The notes under the pieces were generated by a model. It was not told the DNA's origin and did no database searches. It saw only the letters and a list, made by a program, of their open reading frames with translations. Shown here piece by piece: positions 28,585 through 35,749 of a stretch of DNA of 64,000 bases (position 1 is its first letter; each line of letters begins with the position of its first letter). Both the position numbers and the translations under genes were made by a program. Origin of the DNA: Schaalia sp. ZJ405 (GTDB taxonomy: Bacteria > Actinomycetota > Actinomycetes > Actinomycetales > Actinomycetaceae); NCBI RefSeq assembly GCF_011038885.2, contig NZ_CP064952.1:806001-870000 (forward strand), written 5' to 3'.

Positions 28585-29571
28585 ACGCTGATCAGTGAAC
28601 TTGACGAGGGCGAACTCATTCGCCGTTTTCAGGAAATCCTCCCCGAAGGGCAACGCACGATCATCGGTATCGGTGATGATTGCGCGCAGATTGCAGCACC
28701 TGAGGGGTCTTTCATTGTGACAACGGACGTCATCGTTGAGGACCAGCACTTCCTGCGCGCGTGGTCGCGCCCAGAGGAAATCGGCGCACGCGTTGCCGCC
28801 CAGAACCTTGCGGATATTGCGGGGATGGGAGGGTACTGTTCCGGACTGGTTGTGTCTCTTGCCCTCACTGCGCAGACCGAGGTTGACTGGCTGATGGATG
28901 TCGTTGGTGGCATGGCGTCGCGCGCCCAAGCTGCGGGAGCCGGGATTATCGGCGGAGACCTGAGTGCCGGTGAAAAAATGGTGCTCTCTGTGACGGCTTT
29001 TGGGTGGTGTCCCAACGGTCCGGTCACGCGTACGGGCGGCCAGCCAGGCGATGTTCTCGCGGTGTGCGGCGAGGTCGGATGGTCGCACGCCGGCCTGGAC
29101 TTGCTGCTCGGTGGGCACGTCGACCCGTCGACCCGGGATGTGGGAGTCCTGGGGGAAGCCGGAGCCCATGCGCTCGCAACGTATCGGGCCCCGAATCCGC
29201 CTCTGGAAGCTGGACCACGTGCCGCCCGAGCTGGCGCTCACGCAATGATGGATCTCTCCGATGGGATCGCAAAAGACGGGGGCCGCATGGCTCGGGCCAG
29301 TGGTGTTGTCATTGACCTTGATCGTCAAGCCCTGGAGGACTACGCCCGTCAGCTCGAACCCGTGGCTCACATGTGCGGCGGCAACCCCATGACGTGGGTG
29401 CTCAGCGGGGGAGAGGATCACGGGATGCTCGCGGCTTTCCCGTCGGATCGTCCTCTTCCAGAAGGTTTCCATCCGATTGGTCACCTGCGTCAACCTCGGA
29501 CCGGTGAGGAGCCGTGTCAGCTCCTTGAGGGGCGCGAAGTAATCGGTGGTTGGGACCACTTCGCGCAGTAG
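28582..29571 (+). CDS. thiL: Thiamine-monophosphate kinase ThiL
   Basis: ThiL phosphorylates thiamine monophosphate to the active cofactor thiamine diphosphate, using ATP and magnesium. The AIR-synthase-like fold is seen: IGIGDDCAQIA near 27-37, TTDVIVEDQHFL with metal aspartates, AQNLADIAGMGG, IIGGDLSAGEKMVLSV and MMDLSDGIAKDGGRMA. WVLSGGEDHGMLA is the C-terminal substrate motif. At 329 aa it is of normal size. ThiL next to rpmB/recG is common in actinobacteria; here two proline-rich membrane-protein genes separate them. Confidence 0.94.
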   Translation: MTLISELDEGELIRRFQEILPEGQRTIIGIGDDCAQIAAPEGSFIVTTDVIVEDQHFLRAWSRPEEIGARVAAQNLADIAGMGGYCSGLVVSLALTAQTEVDWLMDVVGGMASRAQAAGAGIIGGDLSAGEKMVLSVTAFGWCPNGPVTRTGGQPGDVLAVCGEVGWSHAGLDLLLGGHVDPSTRDVGVLGEAGAHALATYRAPNPPLEAGPRAARAGAHAMMDLSDGIAKDGGRMARASGVVIDLDRQALEDYARQLEPVAHMCGGNPMTWVLSGGEDHGMLAAFPSDRPLPEGFHPIGHLRQPRTGEEPCQLLEGREVIGGWDHFAQ

Positions 29572-29583
29572 CGATTCTCGGGA

Positions 29584-29605
29584 GTCCTCGTCAATTGACG
29601 AGGAC
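29584..29605. terminator. Perfect palindrome of two head-to-head GTCCTCGTCAAT copies after thiL
   Basis: One 12-mer on the plus strand (29584-29595) and one on the minus strand (29594-29605) share a central AATT and form a 22-base perfect palindrome. It begins 13 bases after the thiL stop. As RNA it would fold into a hairpin of about ten base pairs, so it can act as a terminator. No U-run follows. Confidence 0.65.
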
Positions 29606-29660
29606 GATTCCGCGTTCTCATCTCATCGTGATCAGTTAGCACGTGAGTAGTGTTGGTTGT

Positions 29661-29669
29661 GCCATAATG
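29661..29669 (+). promoter_or_regulatory. Possible extended -10 promoter for the Pro/Gly-rich membrane protein
   Basis: CATAAT preceded by TGC resembles an extended -10 element, about 36 bases upstream of the GTG start at 29703. No matching -35 box at normal spacing is visible. Confidence 0.3.
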
Positions 29670-29702
29670 GTTCGCAATGAACTATCAAGCGAGGGGGTGC
29701 GC

Positions 29703-31415
29703 GTGACTGAAAGCTCCGAATGGCCGGCAGAGGTGCCAGATCAAAACACTGACGTTCAGGGAGAAACACCCTCCCGGGGAGATGAGTCCTCGCCTGACGC
29801 TACACATGTTCTTCCTTCTGCCGAAGCCGCGGGCCACGTGACCGGCGGTTTGATAGGTTCCGATGGGCGTGCCGCTCACGGTTATCCGACTCAGGGTGCT
29901 CCGATGGGATTTCCTTCGGGCGGTCCGATGTCGGCCTATGGTCCGGCAGGTGCGCCGGGCATGGGTGGTCAGGTTCCGGGGTACCAGGTGCCGGGTCCGA
30001 ACGGTCATATTCCGGGGTACTACGTCCCAGGTGCGAGAGGTCAGGGTCCGGCTCCAGTTCCCGGTGGTCAGGCTCCGGGTGTTCCTGGACCGGGGTACGG
30101 TCAGGCGAATATGGCGGGTTCGGTGAGGTACCCGCAGGGGTATTACGCTCCACCTGCCCCCACATCTGGACCTGCGGGTATTCCAGGAGGTGTCCCCACT
30201 GCCGGTGGACCCGCAGCGCCCGGATTTGGTATGCCGGCGGCGCACCCGCAAACTCGTGGGGGACAGATGCCGCTCCCTCCGGGGGGATTTACTCCGGTGA
30301 TGGCTTCGGCTACGCCGCCGAAGAAGTCGTCAGTGCCGCGCATCCTGGGAATGATCTTCGGTGTGCTCGTCGTGGTGATCATTGGAGGACTCGTGGCGGT
30401 TTCAGTGACGAACTGGATGCACCGCCCCGAGGTGGTGGTAACGAATTTCCTTGATTCTTTGGAGAAAGGTGAGGCTGCTGAGGCTGCCCAAGCCCTTGAC
30501 CTGACGGGGGTGGCGGGTGATGACTCCTTCCTGAAGAACAGTAAGCTCCTGCAATCCGTGAGCAAAAGCGTCAAATTCTCAAAAGCGCATGTTCGTGAAG
30601 AGAAATCATTTGGGGACACTCAAGTCATTGCCGTCGACATTGTCGTCGCAGACCATCCCAGCCCCTATGAATTTATCGTCAAACGCACTGGGAAGCGTTT
30701 TGGCCTTTTCGATGAATGGTCAATAACCAATCCCAGCGTTGTCGCCGTAACGCTTGAACCCGGTGAGGTCGAGAGTTTCGACGTTGAGGGTATCCCCGGA
30801 AAACTCAATGGAAGTTCGACGTTCCTCCTGTATCCCGGACAGTATCAGATGACCCTTCGGGGACCCGGCGGGGTGAAAGCACAGCGCACTGTTGAGGCAA
30901 TTCCGAATTCGGAGACCGTCGTCATTGACGGTGATGAGGAACTCCGGTCTGCCGGATACACAGGTCCGAGCGGTGCATCTAACGGCGTGAGTCCCGAACA
31001 TCAGCCCGATTCTGGCCATGCACGAGACGCGCGCGGCTCCTCAAGCTCGTCAATGAGCATGGAGGAGCTTGAGGAACTGCTCAGAGCACACAGTGACGAG
31101 GCACTCGCCGCGGCCGTGGAATTTGCTGAAAAATGCGGGTCCGTTGTCGATGCAGCGAACCTTGATCCGGGATGCCCAAAAGAGGTACAAAACACGCGAC
31201 TCGGGGTGTTGCAGACCGAGGAAGTCCCCACAGAGATCGTGCGTATCTGGGGCAATGAATTCGCAACAGACGCAGCACGCATCGACCTGAGAGCTCTTCC
31301 CACGGAAGAAGAGCCCAACCCCGAGATGATCCACCTATATTTCCGGATCCTGGGGAAGATGAGAGTGGATCGTACAGGGAAAATTGCTTTCGATGTGACC
31401 TACAGCTATAACTAA
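29703..31415 (+). CDS. Membrane-anchored protein with Pro/Gly-rich cytoplasmic domain and extracellular domain
   Basis: I do not recognise a named family. The 570-residue protein has a long N-terminal region (about 1-205) rich in G, P, Q and Y with degenerate GYxVPG/GxGPG repeats. One membrane helix follows (about 210-237, ILGMIFGVLVVVIIGGLVAV). The outside part begins with a helical segment (EVVVTNFLDSLEKGEAAEAAQALDLTG). A beta-rich stretch follows (FDEWSITNPSVVAVTLEPGEV, FLLYPGQYQMTLRGPGG), similar in feel to TcaA-like extracellular domains. A final domain contains two cysteines (KCGSVV, DPGCPKEV), perhaps a disulfide. The GTG at 29703 has a good AGGGGG site; starts at 29643 and 29667 are possible. 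Confidence 0.7.
   Translation: MTESSEWPAEVPDQNTDVQGETPSRGDESSPDATHVLPSAEAAGHVTGGLIGSDGRAAHGYPTQGAPMGFPSGGPMSAYGPAGAPGMGGQVPGYQVPGPNGHIPGYYVPGARGQGPAPVPGGQAPGVPGPGYGQANMAGSVRYPQGYYAPPAPTSGPAGIPGGVPTAGGPAAPGFGMPAAHPQTRGGQMPLPPGGFTPVMASATPPKKSSVPRILGMIFGVLVVVIIGGLVAVSVTNWMHRPEVVVTNFLDSLEKGEAAEAAQALDLTGVAGDDSFLKNSKLLQSVSKSVKFSKAHVREEKSFGDTQVIAVDIVVADHPSPYEFIVKRTGKRFGLFDEWSITNPSVVAVTLEPGEVESFDVEGIPGKLNGSSTFLLYPGQYQMTLRGPGGVKAQRTVEAIPNSETVVIDGDEELRSAGYTGPSGASNGVSPEHQPDSGHARDARGSSSSSMSMEELEELLRAHSDEALAAAVEFAEKCGSVVDAANLDPGCPKEVQNTRLGVLQTEEVPTEIVRIWGNEFATDAARIDLRALPTEEEPNPEMIHLYFRILGKMRVDRTGKIAFDVTYSYN
29940..30125 (+). repeat. Gly/Pro/Tyr-rich degenerate repeats
   Basis: Coding repeats of roughly 10-12 codons with the pattern GYxVPG or GQxPG recur within the N-terminal domain of the membrane protein. 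They are imperfect and in frame, so copy number changes would keep the protein open. Confidence 0.5.
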
Positions 31416-31479
31416 GTCTCGGCACCTCTCACGGGTCATGCTCGACCCTGAAGAGACAGGACATGCGGACTGAGGTCCG

Positions 31480-31508
31480 CCCTCGTCAATGAGAAAACGT
31501 GATGAGGG
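31480..31508 (+). terminator. Hairpin with a degenerate repeat copy
   Basis: CCCTCGTCA (31480-31488) pairs with TGATGAGGG (31500-31508) with one G-U pair and an 11-base loop, 65 bases after the upstream gene. The left arm is a near match to the 12-base repeat (CCTCGTCAATGA). Likely a weak terminator. Confidence 0.45.
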
Positions 31509-31601
31509 TGCATCCGCGGGAACCGGGAAAGCGGACGCCCCCATGTCCTCAGAGGAATTCCAGACCAACCCGACACACGATGTGTACCTGAGGAGAATGA
31601 C

Positions 31602-33635
31602 ATGAGTACTCCGAATCCTCATGCTGGCTTTGGCGCAGTGCCACAGCCGGACAACGGGCCCCAGCAGTTCCCTCCATCTCCGGTCGGGCAGTCTGCCCCT
31701 GGGATGCCAGTGACCCGCGGACCGCTCAGTGGACCTGGGATGCCGCCACCGATGCCTCAAGGACCGGTACCGTTCCAGGGACAAATACCGTTCCACGGAC
31801 AGGTACCCCCGGCGGGACCGACCTACCAGCAGCCAAAGCCGCAGACCCCGCTCAGCAGGCAGATGAAAGCACTCGTCAGCCCGGCTGGTCTGCTGACACT
31901 CGCGTTCGAGATCCTGGCCACCCTTGGGGTGGGGCTCGTGTCGGCGCTCCTCATTGTTACAGGATCCTTCATTCTCAATACAGGGGTCCTGGGGTTCCTG
32001 GGATTCCCAGGACAAGTCATTAACTCGGAATTCTCCGCACCCGAGGCCACGATCATGCTCATCGGCGGCGTGCTCGGCGGAGGATTCACCTCCGAGACAC
32101 AGACATTCACGATCTTTTTATTCGGCACATTCATCGGGGTGATTGTCACTCTTCGCGCGGTGCTGCGCCGACGGGTGTGGGTTGACGGAACGATCATTGA
32201 GACAATGCCAACCGCCGTTCGTGCGCTGATTGAGGGAGTGATTGTCGCACTGGTCATCACACTCCTGACGGCATTCTTCTCCGCTGACGACGGGGCCATC
32301 ACATCTTTGACTCAACTGCAAACCGGGGCGTGGCATGGCGGGGAAACTCGACCTCTTGCCGTCCTGACCTTCATCGTCATCACAGTTCTTGTTGCCTGCG
32401 TAAGTTTTGTTGAACGGCGAAAGGCCGTGCAAGCCCGTCTACTGCCGCCGTTCCTCACGCAAGCGCTGCGTGAACTTAGGCGGGCTCACGCGATCCTCTT
32501 CGGTGTTTTCGGCCTCGTTACCTTAGCAGTCTTTGTGTTCATGTCGATCGTCAGCTTCAAGAACCCGGGAGTTCTCCTCCTTGCGCCGCTGTTCCTGCCA
32601 AACATGGCGGTATTGATGATCGGTTTGGCATACTTCGGCGAAGTCACTCCAAATGGAATCGGCATCGGATACTTCCAGGCACTCACCGTCCCCCTCGAAG
32701 GATTCACGATTCCCTCGCACCCCACGAGGGCGTGGTACTTCAACGACGGATGGGGATTCCTGCTGATGATTATTGGCCTCGTGCTCATTCTTGTCATGTC
32801 CGCGTCTATCGGTGTCCAACGCGAACGTACGTCGGTCCCGGTGTGGACTCGGGTATGGCAGACACCGCTGTGTGCGTTGATTCTCTGGATCGTCCTCGGC
32901 CTCGGAGTAACGAATTCCCATAACTTAACGAAAGACACGGGCACGTTCCTGCATGTCGGGATGTCCTGGTGGACACCGTTTACCGTCGCACTCGCATTCC
33001 TTGCCGCGTCGGTCCTTGCAGAAGTCACGCCCAGATACCTCGCTGCCAATGCTCCCGGGCTGCTGACCCTGTGTGCGGGTCGTCGGGCCACCCAGGCGTG
33101 GCTTGCGAGCCCTGTGCGTTTCGTTGCGCCGAAGACTCCTGCGATGAATCAGCCTCGTGCTCCTCACGGGATGCCGCAACAACCGATGGTTCCGATGGGA
33201 CAGAGGGGACCGGTGGCAGCACCTCCCGCTCCCGGAAACCCAATGCCGGGTCCGGGTCAAGCGGCACCGGGGCAGCCCGCAGTCGGTCAACCAATGCCCG
33301 GTCAACCGGTGCCGGGGCAGCCGATGATCGTCCAGCCTCGTCCCGGTCAGCCCATACCCGGACCGCAGTGGGGAAGTGGCCCCACCGGTGGACAACCGGG
33401 GATGATGCCAATGCAGGGGCAGTCAGGGATACCAAAGCCGCAGAACCAGTCGGGGATGATGCCGACTCCGCAGACACCGACCGGGCAGGCCAGCACTGTC
33501 CAGGCATCAACGCAACCTGTTCAGGCGCAGGTCCCTCAACCCGATCCTCAACCCGAGCACACGCAAGCACCACACCCCATGCAACCACCAGCTCAGCGCG
33601 ACGGTCTGACTCCACCGCCTCCGGCGGCTCAGTGA
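31602..33635 (+). CDS. Polytopic membrane protein with proline-rich termini
   Basis: I do not recognise the family. The 677-residue protein has a Pro/Gln/Gly-rich N-terminus (about 1-82). It has a membrane domain with about nine hydrophobic helices (about 88-500), among them EILATLGVGLVSALLIVTGS, LIEGVIVALVITLLTAFF, ILFGVFGLVTLAVFVF and LLMIIGLVLILVMSAS. The C-terminus (about 525-677) is low in complexity with PGQPxPGQP, MPGQP and TQ-rich repeats, probably disordered. Both termini are predicted on the cytoplasmic side. It follows another proline-rich membrane-protein gene by 186 bases. The two may work together, for example as a scaffold or transporter; this is inference from adjacency and shared composition. 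Confidence 0.7.
   Translation: MSTPNPHAGFGAVPQPDNGPQQFPPSPVGQSAPGMPVTRGPLSGPGMPPPMPQGPVPFQGQIPFHGQVPPAGPTYQQPKPQTPLSRQMKALVSPAGLLTLAFEILATLGVGLVSALLIVTGSFILNTGVLGFLGFPGQVINSEFSAPEATIMLIGGVLGGGFTSETQTFTIFLFGTFIGVIVTLRAVLRRRVWVDGTIIETMPTAVRALIEGVIVALVITLLTAFFSADDGAITSLTQLQTGAWHGGETRPLAVLTFIVITVLVACVSFVERRKAVQARLLPPFLTQALRELRRAHAILFGVFGLVTLAVFVFMSIVSFKNPGVLLLAPLFLPNMAVLMIGLAYFGEVTPNGIGIGYFQALTVPLEGFTIPSHPTRAWYFNDGWGFLLMIIGLVLILVMSASIGVQRERTSVPVWTRVWQTPLCALILWIVLGLGVTNSHNLTKDTGTFLHVGMSWWTPFTVALAFLAASVLAEVTPRYLAANAPGLLTLCAGRRATQAWLASPVRFVAPKTPAMNQPRAPHGMPQQPMVPMGQRGPVAAPPAPGNPMPGPGQAAPGQPAVGQPMPGQPVPGQPMIVQPRPGQPIPGPQWGSGPTGGQPGMMPMQGQSGIPKPQNQSGMMPTPQTPTGQASTVQASTQPVQAQVPQPDPQPEHTQAPHPMQPPAQRDGLTPPPPAAQ
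33225..33425 (+). repeat. PGQP-type coding repeats
   Basis: This stretch encodes short degenerate units such as PGQP, VGQPMPGQPVPGQP and PRPGQPIPG in the disordered C-terminus of the polytopic membrane protein. The DNA units are imperfect repeats of about 12-15 bases. Confidence 0.5.
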
Positions 33636-33703
33636 GCTCCATTCGCCGGCTCAGTGAAGTCCTATTGTGGGAAACTCGACACTTATTGTCAGGGCTTCGG
33701 GCT

Positions 33704-33733
33704 TGGAAGCAGAGGGCTTCATCGGCTACTCTG
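33704..33733 (+). promoter_or_regulatory. Probable rpmB promoter
   Basis: TTGGAA (33704-33709) and TACTCT (33728-33733) are 18 bases apart, about 85 bases before the rpmB start. A small palindrome CGAATAATTCG lies downstream at 33751-33761 and might be an operator. Confidence 0.5.
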
Positions 33734-33819
33734 TCATGGTTGCCTGTGACGAATAATTCGTTGTGGGGCCGTCTCACCTCCGGTGGGAATGGCTGAATTG
33801 GAAACCGAGGAGAACAAAA

Positions 33820-34011
33820 GTGGCTGCCGTTTGTGACGTGTGCGGTAAGGGACCCGGCTTCGGCAAGAGCGTGTCGCACTCTCACGTGCGCACCAACCGC
33901 CGTTGGAATCCAAATATCCAGCGCGTTCGTGCCCTGGTCAACGGGACGCCGAAGCGCCTGAATGTGTGCACCAAGTGCCTGAAGTCCGACCGGGTCGTTC
34001 GCGCGATCTGA
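33820..34011 (+). CDS. rpmB: 50S ribosomal protein L28 (zinc-binding type)
   Basis: This large-subunit protein of 63 residues has two CxxC motifs: [11 protein letters not shown] at the N-terminus and [12 protein letters not shown] at the C-terminus. That makes it the zinc-ribbon (C+) form. [14 protein letters not shown] and [13 protein letters not shown] are family core. The start is GTG (33820) after GAGGAG; an upstream ATG would add residues not found in L28. Position before the DAK2-domain gene and recG is standard for actinobacteria. Confidence 0.96.
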   Translation: MAAVCDVCGKGPGFGKSVSHSHVRTNRRWNPNIQRVRALVNGTPKRLNVCTKCLKSDRVVRAI

Positions 34012-34135
34012 GGTTGATTGCTTCCGCGTGAAGCTCATTGACGCGATGGGGTCTGCCATGATGGTAGGCCCCATTGATCATGATGGTCAGGCTTTAGGAT
34101 AGAAGCATCGTCGCTTCAAGGAACTGAGGTCTCCA

Positions 34136-35749
34136 TTGCCACTGACAGCTGCCACCCTTCAAGATGCTCTGGGCGCTGCCGCCGATGAGGCATCCCGCCT
34201 TGCTCCGTTCCTCAACGATCTCGACGGATGGGACGGGTGTGACTGTGACACGGGGTCAAATGCTGCACATACTCTTGCGGCCCTCGCACAAGCCGCACGA
34301 TCCCTTGACTCTGCGGCCTCCTTCGCGGGCGCATTAGAGGTTATTGCCGAAACCGGGGTGACCAAGAGCGTCGGCCACATCGGGGTGATCCTCACGGGGA
34401 TCTTCGCCGGTTGGGCACACTCGGTTGCTCACGTCAATGGACCGATGACTCCGGTTGCACTGCGGCGGATGTTCCGGGAATCAATCCCCGCCGACACGGC
34501 CTCGGCCTCGTATTCGTCGGCGATTGACGACATGCTCGCAGGGGCTCGTCGTGAGCTTGACGAACTCGGGGAAACACTTCCCGATGATCTTGACGTCATC
34601 TCCCGTTTCTCAATGCAAGCACAGATTGGCCTCGTTGAAGCCACGGATGACGCAACGGGGCGAATTGACGCCGGAGGCGCAGTGCTCGCCCTCGTTCTGA
34701 CCTGTCTAGACTCTGCGGCACGCAAGGACCCAACGATGCTGGAGTCCTTCGCCCAGATGCTCGCTGACCTTGCCTCCCGCTCGGGCGCGGCACCTTCTCC
34801 CCAGGCTCCGCCCCCGGGCCGTGATTTCACAGTTGACATCGTGTGGCAAGGGAGCGTCGAGGAATTCCATCAACTGACCCAACGCCTTCAAGCGCTTGGT
34901 GCCCGAATGTCGATTGTCGGCGGGGTGGATCTTTTTGGCTTGGGAACGTGGAGAATCCACGGTGATACCTCCGCCCCAATCGCCGCCGTTCCCCGCTGCG
35001 GTCGAACGATTCGCTTCCAAGTTTCGGACGCGCGCCCCGACGCTGACATCGGAGTCGATGATCTTCAGGACGAGGGACTCAGCCACCGAGGGGTTCGTCT
35101 CCTCGAACGACGCCCCGTACGTCGCGTCGAACGAGCAAGCGTGATCGCGTGCACCCGAGCCCCGGGTCTCGTTGAGGACCTCGCTCGGGCCGGGGCCGTT
35201 GTCTTCCTCAACCCTCATCCTGAAGACGCTGTTGGACTGTGGCAAGCCGCGGTTCAATCATCAACGGGGGTGGCGCTGATCCTTCCGTGTGACGACGCGA
35301 GCAGGCGTCTTGCCGTGTCGGTTGCTTCTCTGATCCCCCCTGTTGAGGATGGGGTTCCCGGCCTCGTCGTGGCGGAAAGTCACGATGATCTTGCGGTTTT
35401 GGCAATCAGTGAAAAGTGCGCGCCCCTATTCGTTCCACAGCCGGGGGGACGCGAGGTTGCCCGTCAAATGCTCGCAATGCTTCACGAACGAGCAGGCCAG
35501 GCAACAGCACATTCGCTGACGGTCGCAGTGCCTCCGGAAGTGGACCTCCACGAAGCGATGGCACAAGCCATCGACCAGGTGCGAGCATTCTCGCCGAATC
35601 GTTGGCGTCTTTTACTCAATCACGACGATAACGGCCCGATGGTTGCAGCAACGATCCGCCAGATGCTCGCTTTCGATGTGACAACAGATGTGGAGATCCA
35701 CGACGGAGGCCAACCCGGTCCCACGCTCATCCAGGGGCTGAGGCAATGA
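34136..35749 (+). CDS. DAK2/FakA-like protein (DhaL domain)
   Basis: The N-terminal third (about 1-205) is a DhaL-type ATP-binding domain. It has the DGCDCDTGSNAAHTL motif, whose aspartates bind Mg-ATP, and GHIGVILTGIFAGWAH. The rest matches the middle and C-terminal domains of the YloV/FakA family, which phosphorylates fatty acids bound to a FakB partner. The motif is altered here (DGCDCDTG where FakA has PDGDTG), and no fakB gene is nearby, so activity is uncertain. The TTG start at 34136 follows GAGG. It overlaps recG (ATGA), a conserved pairing. It is 537 aa. Confidence 0.8.
   Translation: MPLTAATLQDALGAAADEASRLAPFLNDLDGWDGCDCDTGSNAAHTLAALAQAARSLDSAASFAGALEVIAETGVTKSVGHIGVILTGIFAGWAHSVAHVNGPMTPVALRRMFRESIPADTASASYSSAIDDMLAGARRELDELGETLPDDLDVISRFSMQAQIGLVEATDDATGRIDAGGAVLALVLTCLDSAARKDPTMLESFAQMLADLASRSGAAPSPQAPPPGRDFTVDIVWQGSVEEFHQLTQRLQALGARMSIVGGVDLFGLGTWRIHGDTSAPIAAVPRCGRTIRFQVSDARPDADIGVDDLQDEGLSHRGVRLLERRPVRRVERASVIACTRAPGLVEDLARAGAVVFLNPHPEDAVGLWQAAVQSSTGVALILPCDDASRRLAVSVASLIPPVEDGVPGLVVAESHDDLAVLAISEKCAPLFVPQPGGREVARQMLAMLHERAGQATAHSLTVAVPPEVDLHEAMAQAIDQVRAFSPNRWRLLLNHDDNGPMVAATIRQMLAFDVTTDVEIHDGGQPGPTLIQGLRQ

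Noticed and set aside
28438..29559. Minus-strand open frame of 373 codons opposite thiL
   Set aside because: Shadow frame; thiL motifs on the plus strand are complete.
33025..34074. Minus-strand open frame of 349 codons over the PGQP repeats and rpmB
   Set aside because: Low-complexity artefact of GC-rich repeats; overlaps the real rpmB gene.
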